Positions 42,836-50,957 of a DNA stretch of 64,000 bases are shown here, piece after piece. The translations under genes were made by a program, and so were the position numbers. Position 1 is the stretch's first letter, and each line of letters opens with the position of its first letter. The notes below the pieces were generated by a model. That model saw only the letters and a list, made by a program, of their open reading frames with translations, was not told the DNA's origin and ran no database searches. The stretch is from contig DERN01000003.1 of the NCBI GenBank assembly GCA_002360925.1, positions 133,175 to 197,174 on the forward strand, in the 5' to 3' direction. The DNA comes from Flavobacteriaceae bacterium UBA3339. GTDB lineage: Bacteria; Bacteroidota; Bacteroidia; Flavobacteriales; Flavobacteriaceae.

Positions 42836-43038
42836 TGATGCATTGATGCAGAAACCACGTAACTTGTTGTATATTAATTAAATAACCTGCATCACTCTTG
42901 CATCACTGCATCAAACTGATTTCAATTCTTGCATCACTCTTGCATCAAAAACGGTGTATTTTCAGTTTGATGCAGAGTTTGATGCAGAGTAAATAATTAT
43001 ATATCAATACCTTAAACTACTCTTGCATCAAAGCATCA
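42836..43038. repeat. Iteron-like cluster of GCATCA/TGATGC sites: candidate replication origin or operator
   Basis: Eleven copies of GCATCA or its complement TGATGC occur in 203 bases: starts at 42836, 42844, 42889, 42900, 42908, 42931, 42942, 42969, 42980, 43025 and 43033. Most are in the longer form CTTGCATCA or TTTGATGCAGAG, often 11 bases apart, that is one helical turn. The cluster fills the 211-base gap between the primase and helicase genes and enters the 3' end of the latter. Confidence 0.65.
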
Positions 43039-44249
43039 AAAATTTTATAGAACAAAAACTTTTTTATCAAATAATAGCGACCTCTTCGATCTACTTTTAC
43101 AATCTCTCCATGCGACAATAGTTCAATTCCTTGATATGATTTTGTGTTATCTTCAGGTTGAAATTCCCAGCGTTTTAAAATCTTTCTTATTTCACTAGCA
43201 GAAATAATTAACCTTGGATTTGTTTTACGTAACAACAATAAAATGTCATTGGGAGCAACCAAAATTTCTTCATCATCAATTTTTTCAAAACACTCATGAA
43301 ATAATTCCAATAATGCAACTTCTGTTTTGTTTTTATTGATCAATTTCAGTAATGATTCGGTCATAATTTGTTGCGGAGTAAACCACATACGTGTTTTTTG
43401 AGAAGATTTAAAATCTCGTTCAAGTAGATACTTTAAAAAGTAAGGAATTTCGGCATTTAGCTTTTTTAAGAAAAAAACATCCTCTGACTTAATAGGTCGA
43501 ATTTTTCGAATCCAGAACCGGATCTCTTCTTCATCAATCTGTATGAAATTATCTTCATTATTAGAACAAAGAATAAATTTGGCGAAAAATTCAATTTCCT
43601 GTCTGTCTTTTCCTTTGGCTTCCACTTTATCTTTATCGGTTGTTGATAGGTATTTTAAACGTTCAGTAATTTCTTTTTTATCAAAGAATACTTCATCAAT
43701 AGCAACAAGCAACATACTTGCCCAATCGCTGTTAAATTGCGAGTTAAAAGAATCCCCTTTTATGTACGTCATATTCAGTCCAAAAATTGCTTTGAGCCAT
43801 TTGATAAAAGAACTTTTACCTGTAGCTCTTTCTTTGCTCACAAGACATAAAATAGGTAATGTTTGTGTCGGCTTTTCAAACAGCAGTTTCAAATAATCTA
43901 AACCAAATTCTTTTTGATCTCCGAATATATGTTGCACGAAGTTTAACGTATTTGGTATGTTATTTTCTAATTGTTCTAATGTTAACGCTTCGTTTATTGG
44001 AGACGCACTTAACTCATTATAGGTATTATAAAAATTATCAACGATTAATTGATAATTTAGATGGTCTGGAATACAGCAAAAACCATCTAGTTTCAGAATA
44101 TTTCCTAAGAAATTTTTGCCATGATCTGAAACAATTGTTTCTCTATTCCAACGTGTCATTACTTTAACTTTATCACCAGATATGAGTGGTTTTTCTATAA
44201 TTTTAAAATAGGAAGTTCCTACTCGGATATAAGGAATATCTAAGTCCAT
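43017..44249 (-). CDS. SF3/D5-like replicative helicase (DUF5906 type)
   Basis: The 410-residue protein has a phage/plasmid-type superfamily 3 core: Walker A KERATGKSSF (139-148), Walker B MLLVAIDEVFFD (about 177-188), and a sensor strand KFILCSNNEDNF. A winged-helix C-terminus follows. These helicases start replication of small mobile elements. It is upstream of the iteron-like cluster and the Toprim primase, so the three make a replication module. A 25-base perfect inverted repeat lies 15 bases before the start codon. Confidence 0.85.
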   Translation of the reverse strand: MDLDIPYIRVGTSYFKIIEKPLISGDKVKVMTRWNRETIVSDHGKNFLGNILKLDGFCCIPDHLNYQLIVDNFYNTYNELSASPINEALTLEQLENNIPNTLNFVQHIFGDQKEFGLDYLKLLFEKPTQTLPILCLVSKERATGKSSFIKWLKAIFGLNMTYIKGDSFNSQFNSDWASMLLVAIDEVFFDKKEITERLKYLSTTDKDKVEAKGKDRQEIEFFAKFILCSNNEDNFIQIDEEEIRFWIRKIRPIKSEDVFFLKKLNAEIPYFLKYLLERDFKSSQKTRMWFTPQQIMTESLLKLINKNKTEVALLELFHECFEKIDDEEILVAPNDILLLLRKTNPRLIISASEIRKILKRWEFQPEDNTKSYQGIELLSHGEIVKVDRRGRYYLIKKFLFYKIFDALMQE

Positions 44250-44264
44250 AGTTTAATGGTATTT

Positions 44265-44289
44265 TATTCCTATATTTGCTATAGGAATA
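44265..44289. promoter_or_regulatory. Perfect inverted repeat upstream of the helicase gene
   Basis: TATTCCTATA (44265-44274), five bases, TATAGGAATA (44280-44289). A dimer-binding operator is the simplest reading. The neighbouring hairpin TGCGTTCAA/TTGAACGCA at 44311-44338 lies directly after the HTH gene stop and may be that gene's terminator, although it lacks a T run. Confidence 0.5.
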
Positions 44290-44338
44290 GATTAAAGAAT
44301 AAGGTATTTATGCGTTCAATTTGCGGAAGTTGAACGCA

Positions 44339-44626
44339 TTATTTTTTTGATTTAAAGAAGTAGTCAAGTGCTTTGTTCTCAATCTGAGCTTTTGATTGAG
44401 ATTTGTTTTGACGCAACCATTGATCGATTTCTTCACGATCAAAAAATAACATCTTTCCTTGAGGTTTTGAATAAGGAATTTCACCAAGATGAACCAACTT
44501 ATAAATGTAACTTCGTTTAAAGCCTGTATAGTCAATTAAGTCATCAACTGTAAGAATTGTTTTAGCTGTTTTAGATAAAATAGCTTCAATTCTTTCTAAC
44601 TTTTCTAAGATTAAATTTGCTTCCAT
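44339..44626 (-). CDS. Excisionase-like helix-turn-helix protein
   Basis: The frame opens at 44656; the ATG at 44626 gives a 95-residue protein with a helical lead (MEANLILEKLERIEAILSK) and a MerR/excisionase winged helix (LTVDDLIDYTGFKRSYIYKL, PYSKPQGKMLFFDREEID). Such proteins next to an integrase often act as recombination directionality factors or as activators of the replication module. It lies between the helicase and the integrase unit. Confidence 0.82.
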   Translation of the reverse strand: MEANLILEKLERIEAILSKTAKTILTVDDLIDYTGFKRSYIYKLVHLGEIPYSKPQGKMLFFDREEIDQWLRQNKSQSKAQIENKALDYFFKSKK

Positions 44627-44704
44627 TTTTTCGTATGTTTTGAAATTAAAAAGCAAAGGAAATTAAAGTTAAAAAGATAATAAACAAGTTTTAGAAAGTA
44701 TAGC

Positions 44705-44720
44705 GTGGAGCACGCTCCAC
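44705..44720. repeat. GC-rich palindrome between HTH gene and membrane-protein gene
   Basis: GTGGAGCACGCTCCAC forms 7-base arms around AC. It is eight bases downstream of the stop of the gene at 44728-45405 and stands out in AT-rich DNA. No T run follows, so it is not a standard terminator; a protein-binding site is possible. Confidence 0.5.
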
Positions 44721-44727
44721 CCTAGTT

Positions 44728-45405
44728 TTATGGGTTGAAACGACGTAAAGCTGATACAATATTTTTAGGTTTTAATGGATCATTTCCTATTCCATTTTTT
44801 TTAGGTATTACAAAATTTAAACAAATAAATTGCACTAAAGGATCTTTTTCACTAATTGTTATACCTTCGGAATATACAAAGCCTTTTTTAATTAAAACAT
44901 CTTTAAAAAAAGAAAATAATCTAATATAAGTTACCTGCTGATTTTTGTTAAACCCACCATTTTTGTCAATAAGTACAATCTTTCTAATTGTCTTTTTTTG
45001 TTCAATTAATAATTTAAAATTCTCTAAATCAGTTTCTATTATTTTGTTTTCTGTCAAATCAGTAAAAATTGATTCTATATCAATTTCATTAAATACCAGA
45101 TTGTCAAATTCATACTTTGATTCGATTACATTTTTAGATATTGGAAATTGTTCTGCCTTTTTTAAAATTTTGAAAATATAAAATAGACATATAACACTAA
45201 TTAAACCAAATAATAGATATTTGAGAGAAACTGTATTTAGACCATAAAAACTACTGAAAAATAAAAAGATAATTAAACTAATCAAGATAATAAAGTAGAA
45301 TATTATTAAATACTTTTTATCTTTCTTTTGTGTCAAATCTTTAAAAACAAAGTAGAGCACTCCTACAATAAATATAGCTATTGTTACTTCAATAATTCCT
45401 TTCAT
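44728..45405 (-). CDS. Membrane protein of unknown function coupled to the integrase
   Basis: The 225-residue protein has three N-terminal transmembrane segments (about 4-20, 32-51, 62-80) and a soluble C-terminal domain of about 140 residues with KKTIRKIVLIDKNGGFNKNQQV and a C-terminal IVSALRRFNP. The soluble part resembles no family that I can name. Its start overlaps the integrase stop by four bases, so it is made with the integrase. It could be regulatory, a signalling partner, or a cargo gene. Confidence 0.6.
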   Translation of the reverse strand: MKGIIEVTIAIFIVGVLYFVFKDLTQKKDKKYLIIFYFIILISLIIFLFFSSFYGLNTVSLKYLLFGLISVICLFYIFKILKKAEQFPISKNVIESKYEFDNLVFNEIDIESIFTDLTENKIIETDLENFKLLIEQKKTIRKIVLIDKNGGFNKNQQVTYIRLFSFFKDVLIKKGFVYSEGITISEKDPLVQFICLNFVIPKKNGIGNDPLKPKNIVSALRRFNP

Positions 45406-46547
45406 AACTCAATATTTAAAGTTGGTATTAAATTCGCTGCTTCTTTGTTTTTTTGATCTACCATTTTAGCGTAAATCTGTGTAGTTCTTAATTCACTGTG
45501 ACCTAAACGTTTGGAAACTGTGTAAATATCTGCTCCGTTTTCTAAAAGTAGAACTGCATTTGTGTGTCTGCCACTGTGAAATGTGATGTGTTTCAATATT
45601 CCGGCACGATTACACCAACGTAGTAGTTCGGTATTATATACAGCTGAATATTTCAAACCAATAAAAACTCGATCAGAAGGATATTTTCGTTCACCTAACA
45701 ATTCTCTTGCTTGTTCTGAAATGTATAAATACTCTATACCTAAAGTTTTTTCTTGTATGAAGTTCACTTTTATTGTTTTTTCACCCTCTTGATATTCTTC
45801 TCGAATTTCCGCCCATACCATTTTATTGATGTCACTCCACCGTAAGCCTGTTAAACAAGAAAAAATAAACGCACGTTTCAATACAGGATATTTACATTCG
45901 GTATTTGCTAGTTTTTGTAGCTCTTCATGGGTTAAATATTCACGTTGGCTTTCTTGTTGCTCAAATGATTTTACTTTAGCTCCGTAATTAATAGAAGTGT
46001 AACCTTCATCAAAAGCAGCTCTTAAAGCAGCTTTAAATTTATTGAAATAAGAATATTTAGAATTTTCTGAAAGTAACGTATCACTTTTAGTTTTCGCTTC
46101 TGTATCAAAATACTTTCGAACTCGTTTTACAAATGCTTCATCAACTTCTTCAAACGTTAATGTAGATGAGATACATCTATTTAGATGTACTAATGTTGCT
46201 GTCCAGTTACCATAATTTTTAGGTGAATTAATCTTTTCTTCAGCTTTTTCCTTAAAAAAATCAAGAAATAGTTTTTTCTTTTTATAAGGATTTTGTAAAC
46301 CATATTTACCTTGATTAAAATCAGCCTTCTTCATAGTTAGAATTTTATCCGCAAATTCAAGAGCTTCTTTGTTTTCTTTTTTTTCTTTAGCTGTTTTAGG
46401 ATTTTCATACAAGTAACGTTTTAGAAATTCGAATTCTCGAATATGTTTACGTTTACCGTCTTCATCATAATAAGATCCCTTATAAGTTTCGATATACAAA
46501 CTTATCTTTCCTTCAGATGATTTTTTTTGCTTAATTGAAAATTTCAT
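45402..46547 (-). CDS. Tyrosine recombinase (integrase) of the island
   Basis: The 381-residue protein has an N-terminal arm-binding and SAM-like core-binding region and a C-terminal catalytic domain. Catalytic residues are Arg236 (TGLRWSDI), Lys267 (QEKT), His324 and Arg327 (HSGRHT), His350 (LGHSEL) and the nucleophile Tyr359 (TQIYAKM). Its 5' end is about 165 bases from the att copy in mnmE, the usual place for an integrase. It probably recombines at the CIGK-coding core. The coupled downstream gene encodes a membrane protein. Confidence 0.93.
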   Translation of the reverse strand: MKFSIKQKKSSEGKISLYIETYKGSYYDEDGKRKHIREFEFLKRYLYENPKTAKEKKENKEALEFADKILTMKKADFNQGKYGLQNPYKKKKLFLDFFKEKAEEKINSPKNYGNWTATLVHLNRCISSTLTFEEVDEAFVKRVRKYFDTEAKTKSDTLLSENSKYSYFNKFKAALRAAFDEGYTSINYGAKVKSFEQQESQREYLTHEELQKLANTECKYPVLKRAFIFSCLTGLRWSDINKMVWAEIREEYQEGEKTIKVNFIQEKTLGIEYLYISEQARELLGERKYPSDRVFIGLKYSAVYNTELLRWCNRAGILKHITFHSGRHTNAVLLLENGADIYTVSKRLGHSELRTTQIYAKMVDQKNKEAANLIPTLNIEL

Positions 46548-46566
46548 AGTTTCATATTTAATAACT

Positions 46567-46607
46567 GTACAACTTTGTACTACTTATTACAATTAGAGTT
46601 GTACAAT
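46567..46607. repeat. TTGTAC-type sites between integrase and right attachment site
   Basis: GTACAACTTTGTAC (46567-46580) and GTTGTACAAT (46598-46607) lie in the 166-base gap. The decamer GTTGTACAAT also occurs just inside the left end (23932-23941) in the same orientation. They are candidates for integrase arm or excisionase sites. TATCTTACT at 46691-46699 likewise recurs at 23891-23899. Confidence 0.5.
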
Positions 46608-46712
46608 GGTTGTTACAAAAGTATGACTAAGGTATAAAAAAGAAAATGACTATCAAATATAAATATTTGATAGTCAACAAAAAGAAAGTATATCTTACTA
46701 AAGAAAAGTATA

Positions 46713-46728
46713 TTTATTTACCGATACA
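46713..46728. repeat. Right attachment site at the 3' end of mnmE
   Basis: TTTATTTACCGATACA, identical to the left copy at 23874-23889 except for one base. It contains the last four codons and stop of mnmE on the minus strand, so insertion leaves the gene intact. Confidence 0.82.
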
Positions 46729-48099
46729 AAAATTAGCGAAGATATTCCCTAGCAATTCGTCGTTAGTTACTTGACCTGTTATTTCTCCAAAATAATATAA
46801 GGCTTGTCGAATGTCGATTGCCATTAAATCGGCCGAAATATTAGCATCTAAACCATATTGTACTTTTTGAATTTCTTCTAATGCTTTAATCAAAGAATCG
46901 TAATGACGTGTGTTGGTTACAATAGTTTCGTTATTACGTAAAGCGCCGGTATTTACTAAACTCATCAATTGATCTTTCAACTCATCGATTCCTTCTTTAT
47001 TTTTGGCTGAAATCAATAATAGATTTGAGATTTGAGATTCGAGATTCGAGATTTCATTTTCTGAAAGCAAATCCTTTTTGTTTATAAGTACCAGCAATGT
47101 TTTTTGCGGATATTTGTTTTTAATTTCTTCGATTTCTCGTTTCAATCTCGCAATATCATTAATATTAGAGCCTTCTACTAAAAATAAAACAACCTGAGCT
47201 TGTTCCATTTTCTCGAAGGTTTTTTGAATTCCAATGCTCTCTACCACATCTTTTGTATCCCGAATTCCGGCTGTATCAATAAAGCGAAATCCAATACCGT
47301 TTATAACCAATTCATCTTCAATCGTGTCGCGAGTTGTGCCGGCAATATCCGAAACAATTGCGCGTTCTTCGTTTAACAAAGCGTTTAACAAGGTCGATTT
47401 TCCTACATTAGGTTCGCCCACAATGGCAACCGGAATTCCGTTTTTAATTACATTTCCAACCGCAAAAGAATCAATCAAACGTTTTAAAACAAACTGAATA
47501 CGATTTACCAAATCTCTAAAAGCAGAACGATCGGCGAACTCGACATCTTCTTCCGAAAAGTCTAATTCTAGCTCGATCAACGAAGCGAAATTTAAAAGTT
47601 CTTCTCGAAGTTTTGCTATTTCGTTCGAAAAGCCTCCACGCATTTGCTGCATTGCTAATTGATGTGCTGCTTCATTATCCGAAGCAATTAAATCGGCAAC
47701 GGCTTCTGCTTGTGACAAATCCATTTTTCCGTTTAAAAAAGAACGCATCGTAAATTCGCCTGCCGAAGCCATTCTACAACCTTTTCGCAGCAATAATTGT
47801 ATAATTTGTTGTTGAATAAAAGTAGATCCGTGACATGAAATTTCGACCGTTGGCTCGCCAGTATAAGAATTAGTTCCTTTAAATAATGACACCAAAACCT
47901 GATCGATGATTTTATCGCCGTCTTTTATAAAGCCTAAATACAACGTATGTGTTTTTTGTTTTCGTAAATCTTTATTTTTTATTGATTGAAAAACATCTGC
48001 TACAAATTCAATGGCGTTAGGACCTGAAACTCTTACAATGGCAACAGCTCCGGCGCCCGACGGAGTAGCAAGTGCTACAATGGTATCGTTTAAAATCAT
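46714..48099 (-). CDS. mnmE: tRNA modification GTPase MnmE
   Basis: The 461-residue protein has the N-terminal tetrahydrofolate-binding domain (TIVALATPSGAGAVAIVRVSG), a helical domain, and an inserted Ras-like G domain with GEPNVGKSTLLNALL, DIAGTTRD, DTAGIRDT, NKKD and SAK. It ends in CIGK, where the cysteine is functionally conserved. With MnmG it makes the 5-carboxymethylaminomethyl group at wobble uridine 34. Its 3' end serves as the attachment site of the adjoining island. A 7-bp tandem repeat lies inside the G domain coding sequence between the NKKD and SAK motifs. Confidence 0.96.
   Translation of the reverse strand: MILNDTIVALATPSGAGAVAIVRVSGPNAIEFVADVFQSIKNKDLRKQKTHTLYLGFIKDGDKIIDQVLVSLFKGTNSYTGEPTVEISCHGSTFIQQQIIQLLLRKGCRMASAGEFTMRSFLNGKMDLSQAEAVADLIASDNEAAHQLAMQQMRGGFSNEIAKLREELLNFASLIELELDFSEEDVEFADRSAFRDLVNRIQFVLKRLIDSFAVGNVIKNGIPVAIVGEPNVGKSTLLNALLNEERAIVSDIAGTTRDTIEDELVINGIGFRFIDTAGIRDTKDVVESIGIQKTFEKMEQAQVVLFLVEGSNINDIARLKREIEEIKNKYPQKTLLVLINKKDLLSENEISNLESQISNLLLISAKNKEGIDELKDQLMSLVNTGALRNNETIVTNTRHYDSLIKALEEIQKVQYGLDANISADLMAIDIRQALYYFGEITGQVTNDELLGNIFANFCIGK
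47021..47055 (-). repeat. Heptanucleotide tandem repeat inside mnmE
   Basis: Five consecutive 7-base units: AGATTTG, AGATTTG, AGATTCG, AGATTCG, AGATTTC. They encode NEISNLESQISNL in the loop between the G4 (NKKD) and G5 (SAK) motifs. A change of one unit would shift the reading frame; a change of three would not. Confidence 0.85.
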
Positions 48100-48217
48100 G
48101 TTCGGTTTTTAATTAATTTTAACCTTAAAGCTCATCGTTTTTAGAAATAAACAAAATTCTTTAAAGGATAAAAGTCAATATTTTAATTGTTTTATTTTCT
48201 GAATAAAGGTACTGATT

Positions 48218-48246
48218 AAAACACCAACCTTAAAGATTGGTGTTTT
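48218..48246 (-). terminator. Terminator of the antiporter gene
   Basis: AAAACACCAA pairs with TTGGTGTTTT around a nine-base loop, three bases beyond the stop codon of the antiporter gene. A short T run follows on the minus strand. Confidence 0.7.
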
Positions 48247-48249
48247 TTA

Positions 48250-49536
48250 TTATTCTGTTATTGTGTGAGATTTCTCTCCGTCGTTGTTTTCGTCTTTCAA
48301 TACTTTTTTGGCAACAGTTCCAACAGTAAGTCCTTGTACTACGATCGAGAATAAAACAACAATATATGTCACTTCTAATAAAACGTCTTTAATTTCACCT
48401 GCAGAATTTGGAATACTCATAACCAATGCAATCGAAACTCCTCCGCGAATTCCTCCCCAAACCATTGTAGTTAACGAACCGCGTGTATAAGTGTTTTTCC
48501 GTAAAATAGTACTTGCCGGAATAAAAATGGAAAGGAAACGGGCTAAAAGCACTACGATAATCGTTACAATTCCTAAAACTAATTGTTCTGTTAAATCGGG
48601 TAACATTAACAATTCAAAACCAATAAATAAGAATAAAATGGCATTCATGATTTCATCGATCAATTCCCAAAACTTAGCTAAATAATCTCGCGTTGTCGGG
48701 CTCATTGCAACTGCTTTTCCGTAATTCCCAATGATTAAACCTGCAATTACCATTGCTAAAGGTGATGAAACGTGGGTTTGTTTTGCTAATAAAAATCCGC
48801 CCATTACAATCGATAATGTAATTAAAACCGAAACTTTATAATCGTCGATTTTTTTCATAACATTGCTTGCAGTAAATCCTAAAAGAGCTCCTAAAAGAAT
48901 TCCGCCTCCTGCTTCTAAAAGGAATAGTTTTGAAATCGATCCAAAAGAAGCTTCAAAATCAGGATCAATTGCCAATTTAAGTACAACCGCAAACATTACA
49001 ACGGCAACTCCGTCATTAAACAACGATTCTCCTGTAATTTTTGTTTCTATTTTTTTAGGAACTTTTGCTTGTTTTAAAATTCCTAAAACAACAATAGGAT
49101 CGGTTGGAGAGATCAACGTTCCAAACAATAAACAATAAATATACGGAATCGAAATTCCTAACAGCGGCGCAATATGGTACAATAAACTTGCAATGATAAA
49201 AGCCGACAAAACAACACTAATGGTTGCATAGGTAAAAATGGGAACTTTGTGTTCTTTAAGATCGGATATATTTACGTGTAAAGCACCAGCAAACAAAAGA
49301 AAGTTCAGCATGGCGCCCATCAATATTTCGGTAAAATCGAATGTTCGAATCAGTTCAAAAAACTGTTTAGTAGTTTCCGGGAAAAACTGATCTCCTAATA
49401 AACGTATTCCAACCGAAACAATCATCGCAATAACCATAATTCCGATAGTTGCAGGTAATTTTAGAAAACGTAAATTTAAATAGGCAAAAAACGAGGCTAA
49501 TACGATTAATACTGAAAACGTGTAATATAATTCCAT
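48250..49536 (-). CDS. CPA1-family cation:proton antiporter (NhaP type)
   Basis: The frame opens at a TTG (49557), but a TAATTTTG -7 box on the minus strand (49562-49555) overlaps it, so the ATG at 49536 (MELYYTFSVLIVLASF) is the better start (428 residues). About 12 hydrophobic segments are present. The transport motifs SPTDPIVVLGIL and GESLFNDGVAVVMF carry the conserved aspartates of Na+/H+ antiporters. The C-terminal tail is short and charged. Inner membrane; probably Na+ or K+/H+ exchange for pH and salt balance. Confidence 0.88.
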   Translation of the reverse strand: MELYYTFSVLIVLASFFAYLNLRFLKLPATIGIMVIAMIVSVGIRLLGDQFFPETTKQFFELIRTFDFTEILMGAMLNFLLFAGALHVNISDLKEHKVPIFTYATISVVLSAFIIASLLYHIAPLLGISIPYIYCLLFGTLISPTDPIVVLGILKQAKVPKKIETKITGESLFNDGVAVVMFAVVLKLAIDPDFEASFGSISKLFLLEAGGGILLGALLGFTASNVMKKIDDYKVSVLITLSIVMGGFLLAKQTHVSSPLAMVIAGLIIGNYGKAVAMSPTTRDYLAKFWELIDEIMNAILFLFIGFELLMLPDLTEQLVLGIVTIIVVLLARFLSIFIPASTILRKNTYTRGSLTTMVWGGIRGGVSIALVMSIPNSAGEIKDVLLEVTYIVVLFSIVVQGLTVGTVAKKVLKDENNDGEKSHTITE

Positions 49537-49586
49537 AAAGAAGATAATTTCGTACAAAATTACAACTTTATCAAAAAAACTCGGAC

Positions 49587-50957
49587 CTATTGAAACAGTT
49601 TAAATATTTTTTTTAACAGATTGAACTTTTCCTGTGTATAAGGCGGATATTTTAATGAATTATCGTACCAGTTTTTTCTGTAAACAATGGCTTTTTTATG
49701 CGTAAAAGCATCGAAACCGAATTTCCCGTGATATTTACCAAATCCGCTAGCGCCAAATCCACCAAAAGGCAGTTTATTATTGATGATATGCGAAAGAACA
49801 TCATTTACACAAGCTCCGCCGAATTGACAATGCGATAACAAATAATCGATTTCGGAATTGTTTTTCCCAAAAATATAAAAAGCCAACGGTTTAGGATGTT
49901 GTTGGTTATACGAAACAATTTCCTGAATATTTGTATAATTGATGATCGGCAAAACGGGACCAAAAATTTCGTTTTGCATTACTTCATCATCTAGCGATTG
50001 AATTTTTATAAGCGTTGGCGCAATATATCTTTTCTTAGAATTGGTTTGTCCACCAATTAAAACCTCTCCGTTTAAAACATATTGTTTAATTCGGTGGAAA
50101 TGTTTTTCATTTATGATTCGTGCAAAATAAGGCGAGTTTTCAGGTTCATCTCCGTAAAATTCATTCAAAACATTTTCTACTTCTTTTATAAAATCTTGTT
50201 CAACTTTTGGATGAATAAAAATAAAATCGGGCGCAATACAGGTTTGTCCTGCATTGACGAATTTTCCGAAAACGATTCGCTTTGCTGCTAACTTTAATTG
50301 TGTTGAAGGCGTAATGATGCAAGGAGATTTTCCGCCTAATTCTAAAACAATCGGAGTTAAATTTTCTGCTGCTGCTTTCTGAACAATTTTTCCAACCGAA
50401 GTACTTCCTGTAAAAAAGATCTTGTGAAAAGGCTGTTTTAACAATAAACTTGTTTCTTCGACTCCGCCTTCTACAACCTGAATTAATTCCGGATTAAAAT
50501 ATTTCGAAATCAATTTATGTAATAATTGAGAAGTCGCCGGACTTAATTCCGAAGGTTTTAAAACCGCACAATTTCCTGCCGCCAAAGCCGCTATAAGTGG
50601 TTGCAATGATAAAAGTAAAGGATAATTCCACGGAGCGATAATTAAAACTACGCCGTACGGTTGATACGCAATGTATTCTTTCGATGGGAAATTCAAAATC
50701 GATGCGCGCACTCCTTTTGGCTTTACCCATTTTCTGAGATTCTTTTTAAAATAGTGCAATTCTTTCTGCAACATGGAAATTTCGGTTACCAATGTTTCGA
50801 AAGGTGGTTTATTAAAATCGGCTTGTAAAGCTTCGATCATTTCATTTTGATGATTATTCAACAACTTTTCGAAACGCTCTAAACAGTCTTTGCGATGATT
50901 GTAACTCAATGTTTTTCCCGAATGGAAATAATTTTGTAGAATATCGAATTTATGCAC
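49587..50957 (-). CDS. Aldehyde dehydrogenase family protein
   Basis: The 456-residue protein has the ALDH motifs: APWNYPLLLSLQPLIAALAAGN (in-part NAD-binding), GSTSVGK, catalytic glutamate in LELGGKSP, catalytic cysteine in NAGQTCIAPD, and a C-terminal GGFGASGFGKYHG. The shortened form without a long N-terminus fits the class 3-like fatty or aromatic aldehyde dehydrogenases. The start is GTG at 50957 (MHKFDIL); there is no ATG nearby. It is a single gene with a 349-base gap upstream. Confidence 0.9.
   Translation of the reverse strand: MHKFDILQNYFHSGKTLSYNHRKDCLERFEKLLNNHQNEMIEALQADFNKPPFETLVTEISMLQKELHYFKKNLRKWVKPKGVRASILNFPSKEYIAYQPYGVVLIIAPWNYPLLLSLQPLIAALAAGNCAVLKPSELSPATSQLLHKLISKYFNPELIQVVEGGVEETSLLLKQPFHKIFFTGSTSVGKIVQKAAAENLTPIVLELGGKSPCIITPSTQLKLAAKRIVFGKFVNAGQTCIAPDFIFIHPKVEQDFIKEVENVLNEFYGDEPENSPYFARIINEKHFHRIKQYVLNGEVLIGGQTNSKKRYIAPTLIKIQSLDDEVMQNEIFGPVLPIINYTNIQEIVSYNQQHPKPLAFYIFGKNNSEIDYLLSHCQFGGACVNDVLSHIINNKLPFGGFGASGFGKYHGKFGFDAFTHKKAIVYRKNWYDNSLKYPPYTQEKFNLLKKIFKLFQ

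Larger units (their letters stand above)
23874..46728. mobile_element. Integrative mobilizable element carrying a defence island, inserted at the 3' end of mnmE
   Basis: The 22.9-kb region is bounded by two 16-bp direct repeats (15/16 identical) that each encode the mnmE C-terminus CIGK-stop on the minus strand. It has a tyrosine integrase beside the mnmE end, an excisionase-like HTH protein, replication-type genes, MobC, a relaxase and an oriT-like region. It lacks VirB4, TraG-type coupling ATPase or other transfer-channel genes, so it would need a helper. The cargo is restriction and abortive-infection genes. Boundaries are inferred from the repeats; no empty site is available for comparison. 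Confidence 0.85.

Noticed and set aside
42836..43038. CRISPR-like or transposon-end repeats
   Set aside because: The hexamers occur in both orientations at short, helical-type spacing without unique spacers, next to replication genes; an iteron or operator reading is simpler.
23874..46728. Prophage
   Set aside because: There is an integrase, an excisionase-like gene and a primase/helicase, but no capsid, portal, terminase, tail or lysis gene; the relaxase and MobC point to a mobilizable element.
23874..46728. Self-transmissible conjugative element (ICE)
   Set aside because: No VirB4-type ATPase, coupling protein or other Tra genes of Bacteroidota conjugation systems were found.
46714..46790. 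tRNA gene as integration target
   Set aside because: The attachment sequence lies in the mnmE coding end; no cloverleaf-forming sequence was seen there or elsewhere in the window.
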